Of a stretch of DNA of 64,000 nucleotides, positions 19,174-29,308 are shown piece after piece. This DNA comes from Roseburia faecis. GTDB lineage: Bacteria; Bacillota; Clostridia; Lachnospirales; Lachnospiraceae. Every line of letters starts with the position of its first letter. The stretch's first letter is position 1. The DNA lies in the NCBI RefSeq assembly GCF_001406815.1, contig NZ_CVRR01000005.1, positions 62,001 to 126,000 on the forward strand, read 5' to 3'. The notes beneath the pieces are model-generated. The model ran no database searches. It saw nothing but the letters and a program-made list of their open reading frames with translations, and was not told the origin of the DNA. The position numbers were made by a program, and so were the translations under genes.

Positions 19174-20178
19174 TTATTCAGCCTCGATAGCCTTGTAATC
19201 ATCCGGAATTTTAACGCCCAGCTGATCACAGATATCTTTGTTGTATTCTTTGGTTACGTTCGGTGCAGTCTCAATCTTCATGGTTGTAATATCCGCACCG
19301 TTTACTAAAATGTCATATGCCATTTCACCGGCCTTTTTTCCGATGTCATAATAACTGATGGAAAGCGTTGCCACTCCGCATCCTTTACAGATACCTTCCT
19401 CTCCGGCAATAATCGGAGTTCCTGCCGGAAGTGCGATATTGTTGATTGCTTCTGTGTTCTGTGCCATGGTATTGTCTGTCGGAATGTAAATAACATCTGC
19501 ATACTCGGTTGCACTCTGTACCACAGAACCGATATCATTGGAATCGGAAGCGGTAAACTCTTTGTAGCTGATACCGTCCTCATCCAGGTATTTTTCAAAC
19601 TCGGTTGCCTGATATTTGGAGTTTGCCTCTGCAGAGCAGTAAAGTATTGCGACATGCTTTGCATCCGGATAGAGCTCTACGAGCATATCCTCCTGCTGAT
19701 CAAGCGGAGCCAGATCGGATGTACCGGAGATATTTCTTCCGGTTGTACCACTCCAGTCACTGATCTCCAAAGCCGTTGCATAATCGGTAACGGAAGTTCC
19801 CAGAATCGGAATATCGGTTGTCGCTGCTGCACATGCCTGTAAAGCAGTGGTTGCATTTGCAAGAATCAGATCCACATTGGCAGATACGAAATTATTTGCA
19901 ATTGTAGAAGCATTTGCCTGCTCGTTCTGTGCATTCTGGAGATCAAATTTTACATTGTCTCCCAGCTTTTCCTTTAAGACATCCTCAAATCCCTGTGTTG
20001 CCTGATCCAGTGCCGGATGCTCCAGCTGCTGGCAGATTCCGATGTTATATACTTTACCGGATGCACCTGCACTCTGTGTCCCGTCTTTTGCTGCATCTGC
20101 GGAATTTCCACAGGCGCCCAGGGATACCATCATGGCTGCTGCCACAGCAACCGACATTGCCTTGTTTAATTTTTTCAT
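19174..20178 (-). CDS. ABC transporter substrate-binding lipoprotein (ABC_sub_bind, TrpX-like)
   Basis: 334 residues. Lipoprotein signal peptide ending in VSLGACGN. The body begins VYNIGICQQLEHPALDQA, the usual opening of PF04392-type proteins, and contains VDLILANATTALQACAAAT and VDVIYIPTDN-like strands (here ADVIYIPTDNTMAQN). First gene of the importer operon; the permease starts 10 bases after its stop. Members studied elsewhere bind aromatic amino acids. I looked for a T-box in the 87-base leader and found none. Confidence 0.9.
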   Translation of the reverse strand: MKKLNKAMSVAVAAAMMVSLGACGNSADAAKDGTQSAGASGKVYNIGICQQLEHPALDQATQGFEDVLKEKLGDNVKFDLQNAQNEQANASTIANNFVSANVDLILANATTALQACAAATTDIPILGTSVTDYATALEISDWSGTTGRNISGTSDLAPLDQQEDMLVELYPDAKHVAILYCSAEANSKYQATEFEKYLDEDGISYKEFTASDSNDIGSVVQSATEYADVIYIPTDNTMAQNTEAINNIALPAGTPIIAGEEGICKGCGVATLSISYYDIGKKAGEMAYDILVNGADITTMKIETAPNVTKEYNKDICDQLGVKIPDDYKAIEAE

Positions 20179-20221
20179 AGTTGTTCCTCCATTTATATTT
20201 TATATAGTCAGATAGACTTTA

Positions 20222-20251
20222 AGCCGCTTCCCGTCCTACTGGAAAGCGGCT
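20222..20251 (-). terminator. terminator after the purine permease
   Basis: AGCCGCTT (20222-20229) pairs with AAGCGGCT (20244-20251), extended by CC/GG pairs. A short T-poor tail follows on the minus strand, so read-through into the importer genes is possible. Confidence 0.5.
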
Positions 20252-20265
20252 CGTCCACTGCGTAA

Positions 20266-21624
20266 TTACAGGAAAATATATTTGCAGATAAAAAGTACTG
20301 CAAGGATATACATCAGTGGAGTAATCTTCTTACGCTTGCCACAGATCAGATTGATCAGTACAAAAGAGATTACACCAATGGCAATACCCTCTGCGATACT
20401 GTACATTAAAGGCATCGCAATGAGGCACAGATATGCAGGAACTGCATCTGTCAGATCCTCGAAATCAACCTTTACAATTGCGGATACCATCAGGAACCCG
20501 ACAAAGATCAGCGCCGGTGCTGTTGCAAAGCCCGGAATTGCCGTAAAGATTGGTGCAAAGAAAATTGCAAGCAGGAATAATAATCCTGTAACGATGGATG
20601 CAAGACCTGTTCTGGCACCTGCCCCGACACCTGCAGAACTCTCTACGAATGTTGTCGTTGTAGAGGTACCAAGGATCGCACCAGCAGAAGTAGCAATGGC
20701 ATCTGCCATCAGTGCCTGCTTTACGTTCGGAAGTTTTCCATCTTCATCTAACATGCCAGCCTTATCCGATACACCGATCAGTGTTCCGATCGTATCAAAC
20801 ATATCTACAAACAGGAAAGACAACATGACTACGATGAAGTTCATAATTCCGACTCCATGGAAATCTGCCGTAAAACACTGTCCGAACGTCTCACCAATCT
20901 TTGAAAAATCTGTCATGGCAAATGCCGGATACAGGGAATAAAATCCTGCGTCTGCATCAATATGATAGATTCCTGCTGCCTGACAGATCATTCCGAGAAT
21001 CCAGGTAGCCAGAATACCAATCAGGATCGATCCCTTGACTTTTTTGATGTATAAAATTGCAGTAAGAAGCAGACCGATCAGTGCAAGTACTGCACAGATT
21101 CCTTCGGTATGCCAGTTATCCCTGAAATTTACATAAGATAACAATGTGGAATCGTTGTTTACAACAATATGTCCACCCTGCAATCCGATAAACGCGATGA
21201 ACAGACCAATGCCGGCGCTCACACCTTTCTTTAATGTGGTCGGAATGGCATTGAAAATTGCCTCACGCACATTGGTAAGAGAAAGGATAATAAAGATAAT
21301 ACCTTCGAAGAATACTGCCATCAGGGCTACTTTCCAGGAATATCCCATATTTCCGCATACGGTAAATGCAAAATATGCATTCAGTCCCATACCCGGTGCA
21401 AGTGCAAACGGATAATTTGCAAGGAGTGCCATTGCAAACGTACCGATAAAGGATGCCAGACAGGTTGCAATCAGCACTGCTGTCGGATCCATTCCTGCCC
21501 GTGAAAGCAGGTTCGGGTTTACAGCCAGGATATACGCCATGGTCATAAACGTCGTAATACCGGCGATCACTTCTGTTTTCGCTGTGGTATTGTTCTCTTT
21601 GAGCTTAAACATTTTCTCTAACAT
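20266..21624 (-). CDS. NCS2-family purine permease (AzgA/PbuG type)
   Basis: 452 residues with about 12-13 hydrophobic spans. N-terminal EVIAGITTFMTMAYILAVNP and the internal GMGLNAYFAF and DMFDTIGTLIGVSDKAG motifs are hallmarks of the AzgA branch, proton symporters for guanine, hypoxanthine or adenine. GGAGGAGAG precedes the ATG; a second ATG lies at residue 5. The short upstream gap shows no purine riboswitch. A fitting companion to guaB elsewhere in the window but not linked to it. Confidence 0.93.
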   Translation of the reverse strand: MLEKMFKLKENNTTAKTEVIAGITTFMTMAYILAVNPNLLSRAGMDPTAVLIATCLASFIGTFAMALLANYPFALAPGMGLNAYFAFTVCGNMGYSWKVALMAVFFEGIIFIILSLTNVREAIFNAIPTTLKKGVSAGIGLFIAFIGLQGGHIVVNNDSTLLSYVNFRDNWHTEGICAVLALIGLLLTAILYIKKVKGSILIGILATWILGMICQAAGIYHIDADAGFYSLYPAFAMTDFSKIGETFGQCFTADFHGVGIMNFIVVMLSFLFVDMFDTIGTLIGVSDKAGMLDEDGKLPNVKQALMADAIATSAGAILGTSTTTTFVESSAGVGAGARTGLASIVTGLLFLLAIFFAPIFTAIPGFATAPALIFVGFLMVSAIVKVDFEDLTDAVPAYLCLIAMPLMYSIAEGIAIGVISFVLINLICGKRKKITPLMYILAVLFICKYIFL

Positions 21625-21701
21625 GTTCTCTCCTCCATATTTTATTGTTGTGTAAAAGCACCCTACTATTTTATCATAAAATAATTGAGAAATCCATTCA
21701 A

Positions 21702-23156
21702 TTATTTATGTCTCCAGGTACTTCTTGAAAAGAGAACAAGCATCGGGAAAATTTCCAGTCTTCCGGCCAGCATGTCAAAAATCAGCACAAGTTTGGAAAA
21801 CCAGGAATACACCGAAAAATTACAGGTAGGTCCCACCACATCAAATCCCGGTCCGATATTGTTAAAGCACGCAGCAACCGCAGACACATTTGTTGTCATG
21901 GACAGTCCATCAATAGAAATCAAAAGAAAACTTCCGACTAAAATCACACCGTAAGCCGCCAGATAGGTATTTGTATTATTTAATACATCCTCCCCGATCC
22001 GGTTTCCATTCATGCGCACAACTTCCACACGCTGCGGGCTTAAAATTCTGCGGATATTTCTGCGCAGGTTTTTCAGAATCAGAAGAAGCCTTCCCATCTT
22101 AAGCCCTCCTGCCGTACTGCCTGCACAGGCACCGACAAACATCAGGCACAGCAACAGTGCCTTCGAAAATCCGGGCCACAAATCAAAGTCCGTGCTTGCA
22201 AACCCGGTCGTCGTCATGATAGAGGAAACCTGAAATGCCGCATGGCGGATGGTCTCTTCCCAGGAGCCGTACAGTCCCCGGACATTGAACGTAATTAAAA
22301 GAATACTGACTACAAATATGATGATATACAGCCGCAGTTCCTGATCTTTGAGCACTTCCTTTACATGCCGGACTAAAAGCAGATAATAACAGCTGAAGTT
22401 GATTCCAAACAAAAACATGAAGACCGTACATACATTCTGTATATATGGGCTGTATCCTGCAATACTGTCATTCCGAATTCCGAATCCACCTGTGCCGGCC
22501 GTTCCAAAAGCGGTACATACGGCATCAAAAACCGGCATTTTTCCCAACAGGAGAAACAGGAAATTGATGAATGTCAGCACCATGTATATGACATACAAAA
22601 TTCTTGCTGTTGTACGCATTTTCGGCACCAGCTTGTTCACATTCGGTCCCGGACTCTCCGCACGCAGCAGATGCATGGTATACCCTTTGCCTCTCTCTCC
22701 GTTCGGAGAAAGTGCCAGAAGAAATACAAGTACCCCCATGCCACCCAGCCAGTGGCTGAAACTCCGCCAGTACATAATTCCGGGAGAAAGTGCTTCCACA
22801 TCTCCCAGAATCGAAGAACCTGTGGTTGTAAATCCCGATACAATTTCAAACAGGGCATCGACAAAGTTTGGAATTTCCCTGGAAAAAACAAATGGCAGAC
22901 ACCCGAAAAAACTGATTGCAATCCAGCTTCCGGCTACGCAGACCATCCCTTCCCTCGCAAAAAAACGACGGGTGGAATTTCTGCAAAAATAATACATTAA
23001 GGCACCGACTCCGGCAGTGATCAGAATGGACAGCCCAAACCCGTAAACTGCTGCCCGGCTTCCGGTATACAGACTGATCAAAAGTGCCGGAACCATAAAC
23101 CCTGCTTCCACAATTAAGATCTGGGAAAGAAATTTTCCCATCATTTTATAATTCAT
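21702..23156 (-). CDS. trkH: Trk/Ktr potassium uptake, channel subunit
   Basis: ATG at 23156 (MNYKMMGKF) with GAGGA 6 bases upstream, 8 bases after the trkA stop; 484 residues. Four pore-loop (MPM) repeats are visible with selectivity segments FTTTGSS, FGTAGTGGFG, IMTTTGFAS and FNNIGPGFD. About ten transmembrane spans. Works with the cytoplasmic gating subunit TrkA encoded directly upstream; translational coupling is likely. A long AT-rich hairpin (21,660-21,695) follows the stop. Confidence 0.95.
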   Translation of the reverse strand: MNYKMMGKFLSQILIVEAGFMVPALLISLYTGSRAAVYGFGLSILITAGVGALMYYFCRNSTRRFFAREGMVCVAGSWIAISFFGCLPFVFSREIPNFVDALFEIVSGFTTTGSSILGDVEALSPGIMYWRSFSHWLGGMGVLVFLLALSPNGERGKGYTMHLLRAESPGPNVNKLVPKMRTTARILYVIYMVLTFINFLFLLLGKMPVFDAVCTAFGTAGTGGFGIRNDSIAGYSPYIQNVCTVFMFLFGINFSCYYLLLVRHVKEVLKDQELRLYIIIFVVSILLITFNVRGLYGSWEETIRHAAFQVSSIMTTTGFASTDFDLWPGFSKALLLCLMFVGACAGSTAGGLKMGRLLLILKNLRRNIRRILSPQRVEVVRMNGNRIGEDVLNNTNTYLAAYGVILVGSFLLISIDGLSMTTNVSAVAACFNNIGPGFDVVGPTCNFSVYSWFSKLVLIFDMLAGRLEIFPMLVLFSRSTWRHK

Positions 23157-23163
23157 AGCATCC

Positions 23164-24525
23164 TCATTCGAAAATATCATTCAGCTGCAAAAGTGTCATC
23201 CCGCCCTTTGCAACGATAATCACGGAATTTCCAGCCTCATACATGGAATCTCCGTTTGGAATCTCCGTTTTACTTCCATGGCTGATACATGCGATCAGTA
23301 TATTGCGTTTCAGGCGGATATTACGCAATGGTTCCCCGATATGTTTTGTGTCGGCATCTACGACAAACTCCAATGCCTCTGCCTGTCCTTCTGCAATATT
23401 GTGCAGTGTCAGTGCTGCACCTGTTGTATTCTGCATGGCACGGACATAACGGACAATCGTATTGCAGCAGAGTTCTTTCGGGCAGATCACACTGCCAAGT
23501 CCCAGACTGTCCTGCATACTGTTATTTTCCATATGACCGACTTTCGTGATCACCTGTGGCACTCCACAGGTCTGCGCATACAGCGAAATAATCATATTCA
23601 TTTCATCCATGCCGGTCATGGTTACAACGGCGTCACAATCATGGATGCCTTCACTTTCAAGCAGAAACTGACTGCTGGCATCCCCGTGTATGATACATAC
23701 TTCCGGTGGAAGTTTGCCGGATAATTCTTCACAGCGCGCTTCATCCTGCTCAATCAGCAGCACACTGACACCTTCTTTTGCCAGCCAGGTCGACAGATAA
23801 TAACCGATTCTTCCGCCACCGCAGATAATTACACGCTTTGCCTTGTGCGTGATAATGCCAAGATTGCGCAGAAGCTGTGTCAGCATCTCAGCAGTTGCCG
23901 TAATAAACAGATGATCCCCCTCCCGGAGAATAAAATGTCCGGATGGAATCTCCACAACCCCTCCGCGGCTCACTGCGCAGACAAGCACCTTGCATTTGAC
24001 AACATTTTCCAGATTCATCAGTGCCACATCGCAGAGTTTACTGCCTTTTTGAATCCGCAGCTCCACGATTTCCACACGGCTTTTTGCAAATGTTTCCCTC
24101 TGCAGGAAGCCCGGATAGCGAATCAGCCGTTCAATCTCGCGCGCCGCCTGTTTTTCCGGATTCACCATAAGCGAAAGGGAATAGACATCCCGCATGGTAA
24201 AAATCTGCTTGCCGTATTCGGGATTGCGGATTCTTGCAATGGTGTGAATTCTCGGATTCAGACCATGGGCAGTCATACCACAGAGCAGATTGACTTCATC
24301 CGAACTGGTGGCTGCAATGAGCAGATCCGCCTTTTTCACATCCGCACTCTCCAACACGCGCATGGAGGCACAGTTTCCCTGTACCCCCATAACATCGTAA
24401 CGCTCCACACTCGAATCCAGCACACGCTGGTTCGAATCGATCAAAGTCAGGTCATGTCCTGCCGCAGAAAGCTTCTGCGTCAGCGTGAGTCCGACCTTGC
24501 CATCACCGGCGATTATTATTTTCAC
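23164..24525 (-). CDS. trkA: Trk potassium uptake, NAD-binding gating subunit
   Basis: GTG start at 24525 with GGAGGA upstream; 453 residues. Two RCK halves, each with a Rossmann nucleotide-binding fold (KIIIAGDGKVGLTL at residue 1 and RVIICGGGRIGYYL near 230) and a following TrkA-C ligand domain. Peripheral membrane protein that opens or closes TrkH in response to NAD(H)/ATP. Operon with trkH. Confidence 0.96.
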   Translation of the reverse strand: MKIIIAGDGKVGLTLTQKLSAAGHDLTLIDSNQRVLDSSVERYDVMGVQGNCASMRVLESADVKKADLLIAATSSDEVNLLCGMTAHGLNPRIHTIARIRNPEYGKQIFTMRDVYSLSLMVNPEKQAAREIERLIRYPGFLQRETFAKSRVEIVELRIQKGSKLCDVALMNLENVVKCKVLVCAVSRGGVVEIPSGHFILREGDHLFITATAEMLTQLLRNLGIITHKAKRVIICGGGRIGYYLSTWLAKEGVSVLLIEQDEARCEELSGKLPPEVCIIHGDASSQFLLESEGIHDCDAVVTMTGMDEMNMIISLYAQTCGVPQVITKVGHMENNSMQDSLGLGSVICPKELCCNTIVRYVRAMQNTTGAALTLHNIAEGQAEALEFVVDADTKHIGEPLRNIRLKRNILIACISHGSKTEIPNGDSMYEAGNSVIIVAKGGMTLLQLNDIFE

Positions 24526-24613
24526 AGATTTGTCCTCCGTTTATATTCTGTATTTAGACGTCCCACATTATAGCACATGGCATATAGAAATACAACCGAG
24601 GAGTTTTTGGTCT

Positions 24614-27148
24614 TTACTGCTTCTTATCCTCCTGATATTCCTCAAAACTGAGAATTACTTTAAACAGATCGCCGTCCATCTGCACCGCAAGATTTCCATG
24701 CATCAGCTCGGTCAGGCTTTTTGCGATAGAAAGCCCCAGTCCGTGTCCTTCCGTATTCCGGGAACTGTCTCCACGGACAAATCTTCCGAAAAGTTCCTCG
24801 CTGGTCATTTTCAGTCGATCCTTCGAAATATTGCGGAAGGTCATAATCACCATTCCGTGAAATTTTTCCAGCGTAACATACACACGTGTTCCCGGCTGTG
24901 CATACTTACATATATTTCCCATCAGGTTGTCAATGATCCGCCACAAATGTCTGCCATCCACATAGATTTCAACGGGTGGTTGCGGACATTCTACAACCAT
25001 CTCCAGCTGATTTGCCTCTGCCTTTTCTGAAAATTCCCCGACAATCTGTGTCAGAACGACCGTTGCATCACATACTTCCGGATTCACCGGAAGATTTCCG
25101 GTAGATGCTTTGGATGCCTCCATCAGATCCTCAATCAGTTTTTTCAGACGGTTGGACTGTCGGTCAAGCACCTCAATGTACTCCCGCATTGTTTCACTCT
25201 CTGTCGGCTCCTTTTTGATCAGATCCACATAGTTGATAATGGAAGTAAGCGGTGTTTTAATATCATGGGAGACATTGGTGATCAGTTCGGTACGAAACCG
25301 CTCACTCTTCATTTTTTCTTCTACCGCCGCTGCAACTCCGGTCTGTACATTATTTAAATTTTCCGCATGTGTGCGCAGCTCATACATCATTTTTTCTGTA
25401 TGGATCGGATGCGAATAATCACCTTTTGCAATCCGTTCCCCTCCGTCGAATATCTGTCGAAACTGCACCACAATCTTTAACAGTACGCCGTATTCCACAA
25501 CTTTCCAGAGGAGATAGACCATGATAATTCCGCCATCCGCTCCGGCACACAGTAAAAGAAATGCTTCTATGAGGAAGACCACAAGAAATACAGCTGTGAC
25601 TTTTACCGTCATAGACAGATTGGCCAAAAGCGCCAGTCTGATTTCATGCAGTTCTCTTTTTATCCGGCGAAACGGGTTTAAAAGCAGACGCAACAGCGTA
25701 TAATGCCAGAATTTTCCTGCGCGGATTCTTGCAATGATACTGATCACATATTCATACACAATCAGTTCTGCCAATGCAAATGCAATTGTAAAAAATGAAA
25801 TACAGAATACGATTCCTGCATTCTGCATAAGCAGATCTCCCATATAAAGGCATACCATACCGCAGCCCAAAAACGCAAGTCCTGAGATTCCTGTATAAAT
25901 ACCAAATGGTATATGGTCAATCCATCGAATCTGTACCGTATCGGAACCACGTTTCCATCCTGCCGATGCAAACAGAATGCCAAGAGAAAACACCCACACA
26001 AGAACACTCAAAAACAACCACAATCCCGAAATTTTCCGCACCTGTACCACAACGCCTGCAAGCGTATGTGCTTTCTGGAAAAACTGTGTTTTCCCGGAAT
26101 CAATCACGATATGGGTTTCACCACCGACTTCCGGTGAAAACAAAGAGGATACCGTAGCTATGCTTCCCTTCAGGGAATCCGCTACCGTAAGATAAAGCGT
26201 ATATTCCGTCGCCTCTTTCTCCTGATGTGGATTATAATAAATGCGACCCTGTTGATCTTCGTATGCAAATGAAAAATCCTGCCACTGGAATACCTTTGTC
26301 TTCGCATAGGTATCCGCAATGGATTCCTGCCGGATCGGATAAATTCCATCCTTTTTTGACCATAAGTAACCTGCCTCTAACCCATCAAAATCAAACCGCA
26401 GTTCGGATGATTTTAAATACGGTTCGAGCTTACCTTTTTTCAGCTGTTCTCCATTTTCCGCGCAATATCTGCCACCATCGTCCGATTCCCGGTAAGTATA
26501 TTCCACATACGGTTCAAGATCCGACTCCTCTGGAACCGCGTAAAAAGAAAAGGAATTGATCCGAAACAGGGTATCGCCCGCATAACAATAAATCACACCA
26601 TTATCATAGATAAAATGATCCACCTGCGTATAATGCTTGACTTTTTGCATGTACTGTCCCCTGTTTCTTCCAAGCAGCATATCCCAGAAAGAACGATCAT
26701 TGGTATGAAACTCATTTTCATCTGTAAATTTCAGCCAGGCAAGTGCGGTTTCCTTATTTAAAGAGGTACCCGTGTAATTTCCACAGACAAGTTCGGTTTC
26801 TTTTCCATTCGGCTTGTTTTTTACAAGTGAATAAACGATATTTCCGTCATCAAATTTTTTCAGGGCATCTGCTTCGTCCTGTTCTTTTGAAATGCCGGTA
26901 ACCGCATCCCCCATCCAATACGCATAGCTTCTAAGCAGCTCCGTATCCAGTGTTTTTTCAATGTCTTTCTGTGAGCCCTGCAAATCACTGTTCATGCCTA
27001 ATGTAACTGTCACCACACTGGTCACGCCCACCAAAAATCCACTTACAATCGCAAGTACCATAGCCAGTAATCTGATGCCCTGCGATGATTTCCAGTTTTT
27101 GGACACATATTCCGGCTTTTTGGATTTTTTATCCTTTTTCTCATTCAT
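24614..27148 (-). CDS. large multi-span sensor histidine kinase
   Basis: 844 residues. Helix 1 at about 27-50, a large extracytoplasmic region (about 55-365), then a run of hydrophobic spans (about 372-560), a HAMP-like linker and the kinase core: H-box LITNVSHDIKTPLTSI (about 620), N-box in LWRIIDNLMGNICKYA and the G-box GHGLGLSIAKS. The start codon overlaps the response-regulator stop by 8 bases. The signal is unknown; similar architectures occur in cell-envelope stress systems of Clostridia. trkA lies just downstream. Confidence 0.93.
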   Translation of the reverse strand: MNEKKDKKSKKPEYVSKNWKSSQGIRLLAMVLAIVSGFLVGVTSVVTVTLGMNSDLQGSQKDIEKTLDTELLRSYAYWMGDAVTGISKEQDEADALKKFDDGNIVYSLVKNKPNGKETELVCGNYTGTSLNKETALAWLKFTDENEFHTNDRSFWDMLLGRNRGQYMQKVKHYTQVDHFIYDNGVIYCYAGDTLFRINSFSFYAVPEESDLEPYVEYTYRESDDGGRYCAENGEQLKKGKLEPYLKSSELRFDFDGLEAGYLWSKKDGIYPIRQESIADTYAKTKVFQWQDFSFAYEDQQGRIYYNPHQEKEATEYTLYLTVADSLKGSIATVSSLFSPEVGGETHIVIDSGKTQFFQKAHTLAGVVVQVRKISGLWLFLSVLVWVFSLGILFASAGWKRGSDTVQIRWIDHIPFGIYTGISGLAFLGCGMVCLYMGDLLMQNAGIVFCISFFTIAFALAELIVYEYVISIIARIRAGKFWHYTLLRLLLNPFRRIKRELHEIRLALLANLSMTVKVTAVFLVVFLIEAFLLLCAGADGGIIMVYLLWKVVEYGVLLKIVVQFRQIFDGGERIAKGDYSHPIHTEKMMYELRTHAENLNNVQTGVAAAVEEKMKSERFRTELITNVSHDIKTPLTSIINYVDLIKKEPTESETMREYIEVLDRQSNRLKKLIEDLMEASKASTGNLPVNPEVCDATVVLTQIVGEFSEKAEANQLEMVVECPQPPVEIYVDGRHLWRIIDNLMGNICKYAQPGTRVYVTLEKFHGMVIMTFRNISKDRLKMTSEELFGRFVRGDSSRNTEGHGLGLSIAKSLTELMHGNLAVQMDGDLFKVILSFEEYQEDKKQ

Positions 27149-27839
27149 TTTCTACATCCTCCATCTTGTATCCCCGTCCCCATACGACTTTTAAATAGCG
27201 TGGCTCCGCAGGATTATATTCGAGTTTTTCCCGAAGGTGCCGGATATGTACGGCTACCGTGTTTTCGACGCCGCACGGGCTGCCCTTCCACACGGCCTCA
27301 TAAATCTGTTTCGGTGAATATACTTCCCCCGGATGTTCCATCAGAAGTTTTAAAATATCGTACTCTGTTCTGGTCAGACTGACAGGTTCTCCGTCCAGAG
27401 TGACTTCCTTTAATTTATCATCCAGCTCGATGCCGCCGGCGGACAGTTTTGTCCTCACCTTCTGTCCGCTTCCAAGCAGCATATACCGCCGGATCTGGGA
27501 TTTCACTCTCGCCTGCAGTTCCACCGGATTGAATGGTTTCGTCACATAATCGTCCGCGCCCACGGTAAGTCCGAGTACCTTATCGGTATCCTCACTTTTG
27601 GCCGTCAGTAAGATCACCGGAACATTGGAAATTTCACGGATTTTGCACATCGCTTCTATCCCGTCCATTTCCGGCATCATAATATCCATCAGAACCAGCT
27701 GGATATCCTCCCGGTTTATAATTTTTAAGGCTTCCTTTCCGTTATAAGCCGAAAACACCTGGTATCCTTCACTTTTTAAATAAATCTGCAAAGCAGAAAC
27801 AATATCCTTTTCATCGTCACAAACTAAAACATTATACAT
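27141..27839 (-). CDS. OmpR-family response regulator
   Basis: 232 residues. Receiver domain with acidic pocket DDE (8-10 region), phospho-acceptor in LVLMDIMMPEMDG and the conserved Lys in YVTKPF; C-terminal winged helix with LTRTEYDILKLLMEHPGEVYS and the VWGRGYKME ending. First gene of a two-gene operon with the sensor kinase. The RBS GAGGTGG lies 12-13 bases from the ATG inside a hairpin arm. Confidence 0.96.
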   Translation of the reverse strand: MYNVLVCDDEKDIVSALQIYLKSEGYQVFSAYNGKEALKIINREDIQLVLMDIMMPEMDGIEAMCKIREISNVPVILLTAKSEDTDKVLGLTVGADDYVTKPFNPVELQARVKSQIRRYMLLGSGQKVRTKLSAGGIELDDKLKEVTLDGEPVSLTRTEYDILKLLMEHPGEVYSPKQIYEAVWKGSPCGVENTVAVHIRHLREKLEYNPAEPRYLKVVWGRGYKMEDVENE

Positions 27840-27840
27840 A

Positions 27841-27909
27841 AAAAAACCGCCACCTCGTATTCATGATTAATCATAGATACATTGTAGCGGTTTTTTTCTT
27901 AATTTCCAA
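27841..27909 (-). promoter_or_regulatory. promoter, palindrome and hairpin before the response regulator
   Basis: Minus-strand TTGGAA (27904-27909), 17-bp spacer, TACAAT (27881-27886). A perfect 12-bp palindrome ATGATTAATCAT (27863-27874) covers the expected start point, and AAAAAACCGC (27841-27850) pairs with GCGGTTTTTT (27887-27896) across it. The 3' arm of that hairpin includes the RBS region, so it may also terminate transcripts coming from the aminotransferase gene. A separate perfect hairpin GCAAACC/GGTTTGC lies at 27914-27932. Confidence 0.55.
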
Positions 27910-27951
27910 TGGGGCAAACCTTTAAGGTTTGCTTAAAATCAGGAATTATTC

Positions 27952-29139
27952 TTATTTTGATATCTTTTCTTCTTTTAGCCATGCATCAACGCTCTCATAC
28001 AGACGCTGCATTCCATCTTCAACAACCAGCTTGGAGGTAGCCACATTCACGCGCAAAAATCCTTCGCCTCCCCTGCCATACTGATTGCCTCCGCTGACAT
28101 ACAGACCGCTGGTTTTGCGGATAAATTTTACAAACTGCCGGCCACTCTCCGTGATTTTGCGGCAGTCCAGCCACATGAGGTAAGTAGCATCTCCTGCAAC
28201 CGGATGGATGAGTGGAATTTTCTCCTGCAGAAATTCCGTCACATACTGCTTGTTCTTTTCCACATATTCCCGCAGTTCATCAAGCCATTCTTCCCCATAT
28301 TGGAAAGCGGCAATCGTTGCCTGAATTGCAAAAGCGTTCGGTTCTGCTACTTCGTCGGTGTTGAGCTGTCTCCACATTCTGTGATGCAGAATCGAGTTTT
28401 CTGCATAGACGGCAGCCGTCTGCAGCCCTGCCAGATTAAATGTCTTCGTCGGCGCAATGCAGGTAACACTGATGTCCCTGCAGGTATCATCCACAGAGGC
28501 AAACGGAATGTATTCTGTACCGGGTTTTGTCAGATCACAGTGAATTTCATCCGAGACAACAATGACATCATACTGCTTACATAATGCCCCGATCCGCGCC
28601 AGCGTCTCACAATCCCAGATGTTTCCTGCCGGATTCTGCGGATTACACAAAATCATAAGCGTCGTCTGCGGATCTGCCAGCTGCTGTTCAAGTTTTTCCC
28701 AGTCTACACGATATTCTTTTCCATCATAAAGCAGTTCGTTTTCCACGACATTTCTTCCGTTATTACGAATGGAATTGAAGAAATTATTATAGACAGGTGT
28801 CTGAATCAGCACATTTTCTGCCGGAGTCGTCAGTTTTCGGACAGCAGAAGAAAGTGCAGGGATTACTCCCGTTGTAAAGATCAGCTTCTTTGGGTCCATC
28901 CGAAAATGATGACGCTTTTCCCACCAGTTTACATAGCTGTCCGCCCATTCGTCCGGGATGACAGAATATCCATATACCCCGTGCGCCACGCGCTGTACCA
29001 GTGCCTCCTGTACTTCCGGCACCGTCTCAAAATCCATATCTGCCACCCACATCGGGAGTTCTTTGCGATCCACATCCCACTTGAGGGAATTTGTGCCTCT
29101 GCGGTTTGGTATTTTATCAAAATTATATTTCATAATCAT
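27952..29139 (-). CDS. PatB/MalY-type aminotransferase (cystathionine beta-lyase)
   Basis: The frame opens at 29178; ATG 29139 has GGAG 5 bases upstream (a second ATG is 29133). 395 residues. PLP fold type I of the MalY/PatB branch: ELPMWVADMDFE near the start, SDEIHCDL with the PLP-binding Asp, and the SxTK-like APTKTFNLAGL containing the Schiff-base Lys. Likely cleaves cystathionine or other beta-sulfur amino acids. Monocistronic: a terminator precedes its leader and hairpins follow it. Confidence 0.9.
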   Translation of the reverse strand: MIMKYNFDKIPNRRGTNSLKWDVDRKELPMWVADMDFETVPEVQEALVQRVAHGVYGYSVIPDEWADSYVNWWEKRHHFRMDPKKLIFTTGVIPALSSAVRKLTTPAENVLIQTPVYNNFFNSIRNNGRNVVENELLYDGKEYRVDWEKLEQQLADPQTTLMILCNPQNPAGNIWDCETLARIGALCKQYDVIVVSDEIHCDLTKPGTEYIPFASVDDTCRDISVTCIAPTKTFNLAGLQTAAVYAENSILHHRMWRQLNTDEVAEPNAFAIQATIAAFQYGEEWLDELREYVEKNKQYVTEFLQEKIPLIHPVAGDATYLMWLDCRKITESGRQFVKFIRKTSGLYVSGGNQYGRGGEGFLRVNVATSKLVVEDGMQRLYESVDAWLKEEKISK

Positions 29140-29227
29140 CAGGTCTCCTTTTTCTGTCTCTCTATAATGCCTTATCATACCACTTCTGCATCATTTCTTC
29201 AATCATTGCAGTACCATCAGAAACGGA

Positions 29228-29277
29228 AAAAGAAGGGAAAAAATACCTCTTTTTCCGGTATTTTTTCCCTTCTTTTG
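29228..29277 (-). terminator. strong terminator after the sigma-D-type gene
   Basis: A 17-bp perfect stem (29231-29247 with 29257-29273) closed by a 9-base loop, followed on the minus strand by TTTTTCC. Its A/T-rich outer parts could terminate in both directions. Confidence 0.8.
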
Positions 29278-29308
29278 TAAACAATCACCGGGCTGCAGCA
29301 GTCTGTTT

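Noticed and set aside
20179-20265. T-box before the TrpX-like gene
   Set aside because: Related importers are often T-box controlled, but the 87-base leader has only a terminator-like hairpin and no T-box bulge or specifier loop.
21625-21701. Purine riboswitch before the AzgA-type permease
   Set aside because: The leader is too short and lacks the paired loops of the purine aptamer.
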